Shown here in pieces: positions 1 through 9,846 of a stretch of DNA of 64,000 bases (position 1 is its first letter; each line of letters starts with the position of its first letter). The notes beneath the pieces were generated by a model. That model was not told the origin of the DNA. It saw only the letters and a program-made list of their open reading frames with translations, and did no database searches. Origin of the DNA: Gracilariopsis chorda (taxonomy: Eukaryota > Rhodophyta > Florideophyceae > Gracilariales > Gracilariaceae); NCBI GenBank assembly GCA_003194525.1, contig NBIV01000024.1:1-64000 (forward strand). The letters run 5' to 3'. The position numbers were made by a program, and so were the translations under genes.

Positions 1-163
1 TGTAGCTGGGGCATTCGTTAGTCCAAACGGCATTCGCTTAAAGCGATATAGTCCTTGATGGCACACAAACGCGGTCTTATCACGATCTTCTTTCCTAATA
101 GGGACCTGCCAGTATCCCGAATTGGCATCGAGGGTAGTGAACACCGTTGCGCTCCCCAGGGAG

Positions 164-1645
164 TCAATGTACTCGTCCATTCGTGGAATCGGATAGACGT
201 CCTTGACAGTAACCGCATTCAGGCGGCGGTAATCCACACAGAAAACGCCATGATCCATCGGCTTTCGGAACAAGGACAACAGGAGAAGCCCAAGGGGATT
301 GTGCTGCTTCGATAACTCCAGCTCGCAGCATCTTCTCCACCTGAGATTTCTCTTCCCCCCTTGCTTTAGGGCCTGCCCGATACGGGTGCTGTGCAATAGG
401 CCGTGTATCCGGCAACAAATCAATCCGATGTTCGGTTACCCCTATCGTCCCCAGGGAACCGTCCCACATGGCGGTAAAGTCCCTGAGCATGTCACGAAAC
501 TTCTCACGATGAGATTCATTAATGTGATCCAGGTCCAACTTATCCAAAGCCTGTTCTGGGTCTAACGCAGTATCTGCCGATGCTGAAGTCGTGCTCTTCT
601 GAGCTTCTTCGACAGTCGAATCTGAACTTTCCCGGGCGGGATCCAACGGAACGAACGGGACCTCCTCCCCCTCCTTAGGGTCTTGTATTCCGAGAACGTC
701 GGATATCGGAATCTTTGTAGGAAGGATAGCCAACGGGTGCGGAAGCATGTTGCCCAGGACCTGGTTTTTAACCAACCACTGAGTGGTAGTTCCGAGGTTA
801 GCAACGAGAACCTTAAAGGGTTTGTCCGGCTCGACGGATACGATCCCATTTGCTAATGCGAGACGGCGCTGTTCGTAGAGCGAGGGGAGCGGTTGAACAA
901 CCTGCAACCCGTGGTGTTTGGATGTTACTGAGACCCACACCTGAGATTCCTTCGGGATCGAAACTGGTTCCGCGACGCGAATCTTCGTAGATGCGCGATC
1001 CACATTGGACGCTTCCTGAGCAGCAGGTAAAGGTACCCGTTTACGGGAGGCGTGTCGCAAGGGCTTCCGTACAATCGGGATGGTCGAACCGTTGGCCAAT
1101 TCCACGGATCTGGAGCGAGGGCGGATGGCTTCCACGAAGCGGTCACAGAAATCACAACCGAGGATGACCGGTGCAGCAAGAGAGTCGCATACGATGAAGT
1201 CCAACTTCACCACGTAGGTGCCTAGTCTGAGTACCAGAGGAATTGTTCCAAGAGTCTGGAGCGGGTTGTTATTAGCGTCAGCCAGATCCAGACTTGGACC
1301 AATGCGAATGCATTTCCGCATGGTGGGTGGAATAATCCCGATATTGATCAGGTTCGGAGCGGCACCTGTATCCAGGACAGATAACTGACGAACCATGAAC
1401 TGGTTAGAGAGACCGAGGTCACTATAAACTTTATAGTTCCTCTTGGCCATTACCAAAACTCGATCCGGGATGCGGAGGTTACGGGACCGTATCCACGGAC
1501 GACGCAGAGCCACTAAGTGGTCCGAGCTCACGTCTTCTTGAGCCAGTTTACGCGTAAGGATTTTGGCAGGGGAGCGAAGCGGTGGCGCCTCAGGCGTCTT
1601 CAACTTCGGCTTGGAAGACACCCCTCCCGTGGGGGAGACTCCCAA
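164..1645 (-). pseudogene. pol: Ty3/gypsy pol: aspartic protease and N-terminal reverse transcriptase, frameshifted
   Basis: The open frame encodes a retropepsin-like domain with an active-site DTGA motif followed downstream by the ILGCDF strand typical of retroviral-type proteases. A linker then leads to the start of a reverse transcriptase (ASPVVLVPKADGSWRF, the RT N-terminal strand). Just after that motif the frame leaves RT similarity. The sequence in the neighbouring minus-strand frame, from about 240 down to position 1, resumes RT similarity (YRRLN, then a PFGLTNAPAT-like block), which indicates a single extra base near 238-243. The YxDD catalytic box would lie beyond the window. The copy therefore looks inactive unless the insertion is a sequencing error. 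No host function is implied. Confidence 0.8.
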
Positions 1646-1647
1646 GA

Positions 1648-1950
1648 TTAGTTTTTCGGGACCGAATCGACCGCTGGGTGCGGCTGAGCCCGTTCCGAAA
1701 GGTTAGGGTTGTTACCGTTCGCGGTTTTCGAGGCTTCTCGAGCTTGAGCATTGTGGACCGCAGCCTTTGCGTCTTCATACGAATTACTCGGGACACGAGC
1801 CTTATGCTCCGGTGGGAGATTCTCATAATTTCCCACGATCTTCCACATCTCGCGAATGGGGAGGGTACACTGCGACGCAGTATGACCTTCAAGGTAACAA
1901 ATGTAGCAAATCAGCGAGGCTGAACGTGTTCCGGTGGCGTGGGACATCAT
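1648..1950 (-). pseudogene. Retrotransposon nucleocapsid (CCHC zinc knuckle)
   Basis: The 100-residue frame contains one perfect zinc knuckle of spacing C-x2-C-x4-H-x4-C (CYICYLEGHTASQC), the nucleic-acid-binding motif of retroelement nucleocapsids. The frame stays open upstream of its first ATG with Gln/His/Pro-rich sequence, and it overlaps the end of gag in the +1 frame relative to gag. It ends three bases before the pol frame opens. Either a mutation or a programmed frameshift separates it from gag, and this single copy cannot tell which. Confidence 0.75.
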
Positions 1951-2042
1951 TCCGCGGTGCTGAGGGTGTTGTGGTTGGAATGCTAGTTGCTTCGGGTTGG
2001 ACCATCCCGGGCGGGAGTGTCTTGTGGCGCTCGACGCGTAGG

Positions 2043-3689
2043 CTAGCGGGGCTGGGGAACCCGACCGGGGTTTGCGTAAAAGGCCGGATCTACCACGGGG
2101 GGTGTAACCGTGGACGGCAGTTCCGAGGTTGCCAACGACTGTTCAAGACTGCCAAGATACTGGATGTTATCCGCAAATCCGGAAGGTGGTCCCGGGTTAG
2201 GGAGAGATGCCGAGGAAGTCTCGTTCTCGACGAAGAGAGCCTTCGACGACCGACGTCTCGGGTCTCTCGCTCTGAGGGTGTCACCCTCAGCCTGCGCGTA
2301 CTGGACCAGTTCCAGATACGTCGCCTTGCGCTTCTCTTCCCTGTAGCGGGACACCAGTGCCCTGATACCAGGATCTAAACCATCCACCAGCATGGAGCAA
2401 CGCTCAAAAGCGGTAAACACATTTCCACAACGATGAAACGCTTTATTCAAGCGAGTTGAATACGACGTTTCCGTTTCACCAGGCTTCTGTTTCGTATCGC
2501 GAACCGCCACGATGGCTTGACTGATTGCAGTTCCCGTCGCGTACGACCTGAGCAGGTAGTGTACAGCCTCGGGCCAGCACGTAACACCTCCTTCTGAGGC
2601 CCTGGACGAAGCCCTGACAGAGTTGTACTGATCTTCAGCCATTCCTGAAAGAAAGTAGGGCAACGCAACGTATGCCTGCGCCTCACTCATTTCGAGTACG
2701 TCTGCTTCCTGCACAAAGCGGGCCAGAAAATCCAACACGAGGATCGGATCTTCACCGGAGAACTTCTGCTTAACCATCGTCACATTCATACGACGTATGA
2801 GATCCTTCACCCGACCGGTGTCTCTCGAACTTCGAGTGCCCGAAGAGTCTTCCAATCGGTAATAACGATAGGACAACAGCTTCCTGTAAAGGGGATTCGT
2901 CGGTTTCAATTCCTTCAAGCCGAGATGACGGCGACCTTTCTCCCGCGCACGGATTGCTCCATGGGAGGTGTAGGTAGCCCTCGAACTAGGTTCTTCTCCG
3001 CGACGGCGGCCTCTCCCTTCACGCGATGATCTCGAAGGCGAGCTACCCGAACTTGTTTCCGAGTCGGAACTTGACGAAACTTCATAACGATGAACTCTCT
3101 TTCCAGGGTGACGGGGGAGGTGACTGGAGCGGCATTGGGTTGAGATGACCTTCACTTCCTCTTGTCTCGGAGCGTTCAGGTCTTCTCTGAGCAACGCTTC
3201 CAGCGTGTCCATACGTCCGGTTACCCGCATCATATGGGTTCTAACTTCCTCCACGAACTCCCGATATCCTTCTACGAAGGCAGCCGGAGTACCCAGACAC
3301 TCCAGAATGGAATTCACATCAGCTCTCAGGAGACGAATATCTCCCGAATAATCCCGAGCCAGGGAGTCATTCCATCGCCGTTCCAACTCGGTAACTTGCT
3401 GCGAGAGGGAGGCGTGGGCCACATTGGCAATGTCGATTCTCGACTCGAGGAGATGGTACTTAGGCGACCCGGGTCTCGGGGGGACAGCCGACGGCGTTTC
3501 GACCACCGGAGGTGGCGTAGTGGCCACAGCTGTCACGGCTCGAGGCACCGAGGTTGCCGATGGGATTCCTTGGGATTCCAGACCGACGGCATCGGTAAGT
3601 AGTTGTTCCGGAACGGACCTTCGTGATCTCGCCGCTGCGGCGTTCCGTTGCGGACCATTCCTGGGGGAACTCGGAGCTGTGGGCAGCAT
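2043..3689 (-). CDS. gag: Retrotransposon Gag polyprotein
   Basis: The 548-residue protein is the capsid-type protein of the minus-strand gypsy element. Residues 1-150 are Ala/Pro/Thr-rich and helical, and a Ser/Arg-rich stretch (RSSREGRGRRRGEE) follows. The second half contains the retrotransposon gag domain signature: GEDPILVLDFLARFVQEADV, then WPEAVHYLLRSYATG, then a helix around RLNKAFHRCGN. The frame ends at a TAG, and the nucleocapsid motif continues in the +1 frame. The ATG at 3689 lies about 135 bases downstream of the putative primer-binding site, a normal leader length. Confidence 0.75.
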   Translation of the reverse strand: MLPTAPSSPRNGPQRNAAAARSRRSVPEQLLTDAVGLESQGIPSATSVPRAVTAVATTPPPVVETPSAVPPRPGSPKYHLLESRIDIANVAHASLSQQVTELERRWNDSLARDYSGDIRLLRADVNSILECLGTPAAFVEGYREFVEEVRTHMMRVTGRMDTLEALLREDLNAPRQEEVKVISTQCRSSHLPRHPGKRVHRYEVSSSSDSETSSGSSPSRSSREGRGRRRGEEPSSRATYTSHGAIRAREKGRRHLGLKELKPTNPLYRKLLSYRYYRLEDSSGTRSSRDTGRVKDLIRRMNVTMVKQKFSGEDPILVLDFLARFVQEADVLEMSEAQAYVALPYFLSGMAEDQYNSVRASSRASEGGVTCWPEAVHYLLRSYATGTAISQAIVAVRDTKQKPGETETSYSTRLNKAFHRCGNVFTAFERCSMLVDGLDPGIRALVSRYREEKRKATYLELVQYAQAEGDTLRARDPRRRSSKALFVENETSSASLPNPGPPSGFADNIQYLGSLEQSLATSELPSTVTPPVVDPAFYANPGRVPQPR

Positions 3690-3823
3690 ACTGCAGATAG
3701 CCGTCCACGGCTTACTTCACCAGTCCCACGGCTTTGCAATCTCAACGAATGAGCAAAAAGGGATAAAAGGGAAAAGGGGAAGCGGATTTCCGACAGGCCG
3801 GATTGAAAGCCAAACCCGTTCTA

Positions 3824-3836
3824 GGTCGGGAGACCA
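3824..3836 (-). other. Candidate tRNA primer-binding site
   Basis: Two bases after the LTR end (minus strand ...ACCACA|AG), the sequence TGGTCTCCCGACC begins with the TGG that pairs with a tRNA CCA tail. I cannot name the tRNA. The site is supported by its position between LTR and gag. Confidence 0.45.
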
Positions 3837-3838
3837 CT

Positions 3839-4671
3839 TGTGGTGCAATCCCGGTGTGGGAAAGGCACCCAAGGCAGCTCGAAGCCTTGCTCTCTTGGAG
3901 AGGTAGGCCCAGCTGGGTAGAGCCCTCCGTGTCCCGTATGACGGGTGTAACTCCGTCGGGAGCCTGGATGTACCTCGGAGGTTTAGGGGTTAGAACGGGT
4001 CGGAACCACGGCTGGTCCGGAAGTAGCCTGCGGACAGGGGAACAAAAGAGGGAAAGGGACCACCCGACGGGGGCGTGCGGAAAGCGGGAACAGACCCCGG
4101 AGGGGGGTGCCGATACACACACACGAACACGCACCGCGCGGCGGTTAGGGGATATGAGGGGAAGAGAGGGTCTCACGGTCTCACGACACACGTCGGTAAT
4201 ATCAATACCCAAAACTGGGGCGGAGATAGGGCCTGTACGGGCGGTCACACGACAACAATGAATACCACGAGTGGTCACAACCCACTGGGTACGACGAGCA
4301 CGGTCTCCTCGGTGGTGCGAGTCGGGTGAAACTATCGGGCAAGCGGTGTACCTCCGCGAGGATTTAGACACTTCGCATGGCGAATAGAGTCAGAGCCGAA
4401 CTCTTGTTACTTTTCTTGGTGAGCTCGCCGCCGTGTGGCCGACGCTCAAGTACTAGCTCAGTGCAGTACAGTAGGTAGTGCACTAGCCTAAGTAAAATTA
4501 ACCCCTAAACTATACTAAAACAAGTAGCCGTTTTGGGCCTCCTGGCCGGGGCTGTAGCCACGTGTCCACCACCCTTGCCAGGCAGGTACCACAAAATATG
4601 AATGTTCCCATAACCACCCTGGGTAACCCGACCGCCAATTAGCCCGGTAAACGGGGGCTAAAATTCATGCA
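3839..4671 (-). repeat. 5' LTR of the minus-strand gypsy element
   Basis: The 3' edge (GATTGCACCACA on the minus strand, ending at 3839) matches the last 11 bases of the plus-strand LTR ending at 8942 (CATTGCACCACA). Both LTRs also contain a CTACTGTACT block about 640 bases from that end (633 and 644 by counting), so they are related. The start at 4671 (TG...) is inferred only from where integrase-like sequence of the neighbouring element begins. The block contains no long coding frame. Confidence 0.55.
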
Positions 4672-4741
4672 TCCCGCTTCATCGCTCGCACCGAGTACAC
4701 CTCAGATATGAGTTTCACCATCGCCCGTACGCGGGAATGTA

Positions 4742-6769
4742 TTGCACTACAATTTCTACTCGCCCGCCATGGCGGTTGATTGCTACGCTACGGTGCGGTT
4801 TTGCACGCAATGCGCGAAGAACCGGTTCAAACTCCGGAAGAACTCCAAACGGATGAAGCTATTCCCCGCCAGGGCACCGCTCGAGTTTTTCGCAATTGAC
4901 ATTCTCGGACCGTTGCTCTCCACCAGGAGAGTCAACAAGTTCCTACTCGTTATTACGGACAGGTTCTCGAAACTAGTTCGGACAGTGCCTCTAAAGAGGA
5001 TTACCGCCTACACGGTCGCTCACGCTTTTGTGCGGCATTGGGTGTTTGCCTACGGACCTCCTTTGGAGCTACTCTCCGACAACGGGAAACAGTTCGCATC
5101 GCGATTTTTCCAGGACGTCTGTCGGATACTGGACGTGAAGAATCTCTTCACGACCACGTATCATCCCCAGTCTAATGGGCAGGTCGAGCGGTTTAACCGG
5201 ACAATGCTCGCAGCTCTCCGTGCTTACACGGCTGACCACCCCAAGACCTGGGATCTCTACACGGATGCCGTGACCTTTGCGTACAATACGCAGGTGCACC
5301 GGACTACCGGAATATCCCCTTTCGAGTTGGTCCTTTCACGGGCACCCCCGCCAATGGCGTTGGAGTCCCAACCTAAGTTGGACGCGTTCCCTTCTGTGAA
5401 GGATTACCGCCAGAAGTGGAAAACATGGCTGACCAAGCTGGTACCCGCAGCGCGGAAGGCGATGGACCGCGCCCAAGCCGTCTACAAACGGAATTTCGAT
5501 GCTCGCTTGCGAGGTGGCAAACCGGAACAGATCAACTCCGGGGACTTCGTATTCGTCCGCAAGGAGTATTACAACCCTGAAAGGGAGAAGCGCCATAAGC
5601 TCTCGCCTGTGGCGGATGGTCCTTTCAAGGTTATCTCCGTCACGACGGGTACAGTGGTTGTGGAAATGGGTGACGCGAATGAGCGGTTATCTCGCGATCG
5701 CATCGTGCTAGCCCCGCCACCCTCGACTGAGGCTGCACCAGCTACGCTGGATCCTACGCTGGAATATGGCTCTGCATCCGATACACCGGTGATGACACGG
5801 CCTACCGTGCTACCACACCCCCCCCGAGGCCTCTCAGACCTTCCGTTCACCTCGGAAGACCCGGCTACGCCGGACCCCAACGGCCTTCCTGGCCGCTCTC
5901 AACTACCGTCAAACGGGATCTTCCACCGTCACACGGTAGCTTCACGAAGTCTTCGTCGCCCCGTAGCTCCGTCTAAGGAGGGGGAGGAAAGCCGCTCTAT
6001 CGCGGGTAATTCGCCGTCGCAACGGGACTTAGGCCGTGAGACATGGATTGGCAACGCTAGCGCTCCAGCGCAGTCGCAGGACACCGCCGACAGTGCCCCT
6101 TCCGTTCGCAACATCGGCGCGCAGTCCCCGTCAGTGACGGAACCCTCCGCGGTAGTGTCTACGTCGCGATCGACACCGTCGAAGGATGCACATGGACGCG
6201 AAGGTGTTAAACCAGCTGCACTGGATGCCAGTGGCAAGCCCCAGCAGGGGAACACACGCCATGACTCGTCAAGAGTGCCCTCTACCGAAGAGAACGCTTC
6301 GGCAAAGGCACAAACCGTTGATAACGGGACCGCACGCCCTGTGAAGGGGAAGGAAGTCTCCGCGCCATCGCGATCGCGCGCGTGCAATCCGAGCATTTCG
6401 GTAGACCCTGGTACGATCACCCGAAACGAACCAGTAGTTCCGGATGGCGCTACCGTCGACCGGACTTGGCACCCGGATACCCTGTTACGGGACATTTTCC
6501 CTCATGAGGGCACGCGCACCGCAAGCGGTGTAACCACAACACGGCAAAGCCGGGAAGTCTTCATCCAAGAATATATTCTCGACCGAGTCGTGGGACACCG
6601 TTATAACGGATATGGCGTGTTGGAATACCGCTCCCGGTGGTACGGCTACGACCCGAACTGGGACACGTGGGAGCCTATCGAGCATCTCCCACGATCCAAA
6701 GTGGTCCAATATCACCGCCATGCGGGAACCGCTACGCCAGCTACGCTGTGTAACGCCCAAGTGGGATAA
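4742..6769 (+). CDS. Integrase with C-terminal chromodomain (5' truncated)
   Basis: The frame opens at a non-ATG codon because the 5' part is missing. The C-x2-C half of the HHCC zinc finger is present (CTQC). The histidine half is recognisable only in another frame at about 4690-4735 (EFHHRPYAG), so a frame break lies near 4737. The catalytic core keeps the D,D-35-E residues: AID near residue 51, LSDNG near residue 115, and GQVERFN near residue 151. A GPF module (VADGPFKVIS) follows, then about 270 residues of low-complexity linker. Residues ~600-660 form a chromodomain (EYILDRVVGHRYNG ... WDTWEPIEHL). The core appears undamaged. The protein would catalyse insertion of element cDNA. Confidence 0.85.
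   Translation: MHYNFYSPAMAVDCYATVRFCTQCAKNRFKLRKNSKRMKLFPARAPLEFFAIDILGPLLSTRRVNKFLLVITDRFSKLVRTVPLKRITAYTVAHAFVRHWVFAYGPPLELLSDNGKQFASRFFQDVCRILDVKNLFTTTYHPQSNGQVERFNRTMLAALRAYTADHPKTWDLYTDAVTFAYNTQVHRTTGISPFELVLSRAPPPMALESQPKLDAFPSVKDYRQKWKTWLTKLVPAARKAMDRAQAVYKRNFDARLRGGKPEQINSGDFVFVRKEYYNPEREKRHKLSPVADGPFKVISVTTGTVVVEMGDANERLSRDRIVLAPPPSTEAAPATLDPTLEYGSASDTPVMTRPTVLPHPPRGLSDLPFTSEDPATPDPNGLPGRSQLPSNGIFHRHTVASRSLRRPVAPSKEGEESRSIAGNSPSQRDLGRETWIGNASAPAQSQDTADSAPSVRNIGAQSPSVTEPSAVVSTSRSTPSKDAHGREGVKPAALDASGKPQQGNTRHDSSRVPSTEENASAKAQTVDNGTARPVKGKEVSAPSRSRACNPSISVDPGTITRNEPVVPDGATVDRTWHPDTLLRDIFPHEGTRTASGVTTTRQSREVFIQEYILDRVVGHRYNGYGVLEYRSRWYGYDPNWDTWEPIEHLPRSKVVQYHRHAGTATPATLCNAQVG
5963..5985 (+). 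other. Internal copy of the polypurine tract
   Basis: This 23-base block matches the PPT at 8028-8050 at 22 of 23 positions, including AAGGAGGGGGA. It lies inside the integrase reading frame and encodes VAPSKEGE. Its position inside the integrase region resembles the central polypurine tract of some retroelements. That function is inference. Confidence 0.5.
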
Positions 6770-8027
6770 CCCGTCACGACGGATGAGAGAAGAAAAGAAT
6801 TGGGACCGCTCCCACTCGGGGACGTCCCGCACACTGCGGCTATACCGACGTAGTCGGCCGCCGCCGAAGCAATCGTTTTTCGGATCAAACTATCGATGGT
6901 TTTTCATCCAGCAAGCTGGTACGCCCCCCCAGGGCTCCCGTTTGCACGGTTTTTCCCATCGATGATGGTGTGTTGTTTTCGTACGCACCACCTTTTTCAA
7001 GGATTGAAGTTTTTATCTACACTACTAACCATCTACGATGGATGTCAGTTTCCGGACCTCCGGTACTGTACCCCATCTCTGGGCGATGTTGCTGTCTCAC
7101 GACGGCTGCTGTGCTCCCAGAACATCTGGTGTACTCGCAGCCACGCTGTGCAACTCCGTATGGCTACGGTCAGACTTCCCCGTCACCGGGACTTCTGGCT
7201 CTACAGTACCGTATGAACGGCTTCCACCGAAAAATCGGCTAGCTTGGTCGGTTGACCTCCGTTTCCATAATTATTTGGTACTAGGTTCTTTTAGACCTAT
7301 TTGAGTACCTCGGTGAAGACAGATTCCGATTTTATCGGCTGGTTCTAAAGTTATGGCACTTTTCCAGTTCGACTGGTTTCGAAGAAGCCCTACTGAACGG
7401 GTCTTGTCTAACCCACTTCTGGGAGCTCAATTCCTGCTTGCAGGGGCTCATTCGACAGGTCTTGATCCCGAGAGTATGCCGACGAGTCGGATAACCTGCA
7501 GCTGTCTTGAATCGGAAGTTATTCGCGTTTCGCGCCTTGGACCGGTCTGACCCCGGTAATTCCCGGTGTGGACCGCTGGACGCCGCTCATTTCTCGCGGA
7601 AAGCTCCCTCGTTCTGAGATAATGCTCCCTTAGGGAGGTGTTAGCAAGCACTGAGGGCCCCTATTATTTGAACTACACTGAGAACGGGCGCTCCCAGGTA
7701 ACGGGCGGATGGTGATCGAAGCGTCAATACGCTCCAATGGGGAGTGCACTAGGACGCCTGGGCTCACTTGCACGCGTGCAGAGGAAGCCTGATGCCCAGG
7801 GAACGCCCTGAGAGGGCAAGAGCCGCACGAGCGGAGTCGCGAACGAACCGAATGACCGGGATGGTGGACTACAGTGGCTACAACTCGCGGACGCGTGGGA
7901 AGACGTGATCGAAATTTACCCAGGGGGCCTTCCTCGCGCTGAGGCTGACGGTTGGTTGACCGGAACACCGGAGGAGGCCGTGTTTTTACGTTGTTCGTTC
8001 GCCGTCGCGCCGCCCCTCGTTGAGGTT
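6770..8027 (+). other. 3' noncoding region of the gypsy element
   Basis: About 1.26 kb between the chromodomain stop and the polypurine tract. I found no recognisable domain. A frame without ATG stays open from 7812 to a TAG at 8055-8057 and ends in VAPSKEGDV, but its end is simply the translated PPT, so I do not call a gene. Confidence 0.5.
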
Positions 8028-8050
8028 GTCGCTCCGTCTAAGGAGGGGGA
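8028..8050 (+). other. 3' polypurine tract
   Basis: AAGGAGGGGGA sits directly before a TG that fits the start of the 3' LTR (TGTGTAGTGCACG). This is the expected site for priming plus-strand cDNA synthesis. Confidence 0.65.
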
Positions 8051-8942
8051 TGTGTAGTGCACGCCCTTCTCAAGGGGGGGGGATTCCAGGCACTGGTTCA
8101 TAATTTCCGATACATCGGGGATGACACTTACTACAATGTTATGAACAGGAGCAATGCGGCGACAGTGGGCATACACGTGGCGCACGGCATAGCCAGAATG
8201 CGCCGTGGCAACGGCTCGCTCACGTGTCGCACGGGTGATGGTACTGTAGTGGATACATGGTTAGAAATATTCTATTTATCTATTTATTTATTTAGTTATT
8301 ACACTGGGTAGTCTACTGTACTTAGTGCAGCGGCAACTGCCGCTGCACCTCAGTAAACTTCCCCAACAAGGGTGTTCCTGCTTAGAATCTTCCCGAAGAA
8401 GGGTGTCTAACCAGGGACTTGGCTCTGAACATTCATGCCTTCGGCGGTACTCGACTCCACCACGGAGAGGTATCCCGTTGCATACGGTTTGTTCAACCAC
8501 CTTGCTCGCTTAACAGAACCCATTTCTGGGATACCAGTCTACTCACAGTTGTGGCTTCGCCGTGTGTACGGTTTCATCCGGCCCTGCCGATATCCATCGA
8601 GTCCCTCTTGTGACTCGCCCCCTTTTTCCTCACTTCCCTATTCCTTTTCCTTTTCCTTTTCCCCTTTTTGGGTAGCCCCCGCTATCCGCGGCTCATACCG
8701 ACTCATTGTCGTGTGCGCCACTGTTTGGACTCGTGCCTCCTACTTGGAGCAATACACCGTGTGGACGGAGCTTCTCTGGTTTGCCAGCTACCCCTTCCTA
8801 CGCAAGTCGTGAAGGCTGACCTCGGCTTACAACCGACCTAGTCGTGTCATCCCTGGAAGGGCTCTGCTACTGCGTTCACCTCGTGAGAGGAAGATCCCGA
8901 ACGTCTTCGTGGTGTTCTCCCGTCGCCGGGCATTGCACCACA
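8051..8942 (+). repeat. 3' LTR of the plus-strand gypsy element
   Basis: The block is 892 bases, begins TG directly after the polypurine tract and ends CA (GCATTGCACCACA). An AT-rich TTTA-repeat stretch at about 8272-8293 could hold a promoter. A CT-rich segment (8636-8672) resembles one at the matching place in the minus-strand LTR. The right edge abuts pogo transposase sequence in mid-codon, as expected of an insertion. Confidence 0.7.
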
Positions 8943-9667
8943 CCGGACACTGAGCCAATCATCACCACTGTCAAATGCTTTCCGTTCTCTTTCAGGTTGT
9001 ATCGTTGACCAGCATGATGCGAATTTGATGCCAAAAACACCTTAATTTTGAGGCCATGCTGTGTACTCACAGCAGTTTCATCAAGATTCCAGATACGTTC
9101 TGGGTCTTGAAATAACTCAGGTTCTTCTCTCTGCAGCTCTGTGAAAACGGTACTAAGTGTTTGAACATGATCAATGGTTTTGCCTTCAAAGTACTTATGA
9201 GACATGTTTTCGGCGCAGCGAAATGTTAGTGAGCGGTTTCTTGCACGAAAGGACCGAAATGCAGTATCAGAAGATACACCTCGATGGTATCTATTACGAC
9301 CATCGCCAGTTATTTCAGCTATGAGACTCTTTAGGTTGTTGTAGTCGAACGCAAATCCGCGCTTAGCCGCATAAATCAGACGTTGGACAATTGCGGCTTC
9401 TTCGGAGCTGGTGAGAATTGTTGGTCTACAGGGCTTGAAATCCACTGGATAGAGAAGTTTGTGAAGTTTATTGCCACATGTGGACTTCGTGGCCTTGACC
9501 AAACGATAGGTAGTTGATCTATATAGCTTACATGCCGACGCAACATTTCGGGGTTTGCAACCGTTGTGAAGTAGTTCTACCGCGCGGATTCGGTTTGCTT
9601 GTTCTTCGCTTCTACGCTGGGTTAGACGTTTTATTCTAGCGGTTTGGCGTCGCATTGACAGAGGCAT
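8943..9667 (-). pseudogene. Pogo-like DDE transposase, cut by LTR insertion
   Basis: From the ATG at 9667 the protein has a basic N-terminus, a helix-turn-helix of the psq/CENP-B type (residues ~20-60, ending in STTYRLVKATK), a second DNA-binding helical part (EEAAIVQRLIYAAKRGFAFD) and the start of a DDE_1 catalytic domain with the first catalytic aspartate in IWNLDETAVSTQHG. It is cut after HLTVVMIGSVSG, where gypsy LTR sequence begins. The second and third acidic residues are missing, so the enzyme is dead here. Pogo/Tigger relatives move DNA by cut-and-paste at TA sites. The remaining half may lie to the left of the window if the nested model is right. Confidence 0.75.
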
Positions 9668-9796
9668 TGCGTAGAGAATGGCGTATTGGGGTGGAGAAGG
9701 GGCCGGTTGAGTGCGGTGTTCAAGGGTGAGGGAATGTCAAGAAAGGGTAAAGTGGAAGCTTGGAGATATGAGATTACGTCATTTACAGTAGGGCCG

Positions 9797-9830
9797 TCTC
9801 AAGTAAAGCCCTTTCTCAAGTTAAGCCCTT
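9797..9830 (+). repeat. Two 17-bp subterminal direct repeats of the pogo-like element
   Basis: TCTCAAGTAAAGCCCTT and TCTCAAGTTAAGCCCTT stand head to tail with one mismatch, 14 bases inside the element terminus. Such subterminal repeats are usual transposase-binding sites. Confidence 0.6.
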
Positions 9831-9846
9831 CTGATCGCTAACTGTA

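Larger units (their letters stand above)
1..4671 (-). mobile_element. Ty3/gypsy LTR retrotransposon, 5' two-thirds (cut by window start)
   Basis: Reading on the minus strand, the order is LTR (4671-3839), primer-binding site, gag (3689-2043), CCHC nucleocapsid (1950-1648), retropepsin and the beginning of reverse transcriptase (1645 to position 1). This is the order of a Ty3/gypsy element. Gag, nucleocapsid and pol lie in three different frames, and the RT frame carries a one-base insertion near 238-243, so this copy is not intact. RNase H, integrase and the 3' LTR should lie to the left of the window. The right edge at 4671 is inferred from the point where integrase-like sequence of another element begins. 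The right flank then reads as plus-strand integrase coding sequence, so this copy appears to have landed inside that other element. Confidence 0.8.
4672..8942 (+). mobile_element. Chromodomain-type Ty3/gypsy element, 3' part
   Basis: The order is remains of the integrase zinc finger, integrase core, GPY/F module, long Ser/Thr/Pro-rich linker, chromodomain (stop 6767-6769), noncoding 3' region, polypurine tract (to 8050) and LTR (8051-8942). Gag, protease, RT and RNase H are absent to the left because another element is inserted at 4671/4672, so they may lie beyond the window start. The LTR's right edge falls inside a pogo-like transposase gene. Integrase with a C-terminal chromodomain marks the chromovirus group of Ty3/gypsy, whose chromodomain is known to steer integration to particular chromatin. 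Confidence 0.8.
8943..9844 (-). mobile_element. Right half of a pogo-like DNA transposon
   Basis: The element holds the truncated transposase gene and its promoter-side terminus. Its right end reads CAGTTAGCGATCAG on the minus strand and is followed by a TA dinucleotide (9845-9846), as expected for a Tc1/mariner/pogo insertion. The left end is lost to the LTR insertion. Confidence 0.6.

Noticed and set aside
7809..8057. Open frame without ATG ending VAPSKEGDV
   Set aside because: Its end is the translated polypurine tract plus the first bases of the LTR, and it has no start codon or domain.
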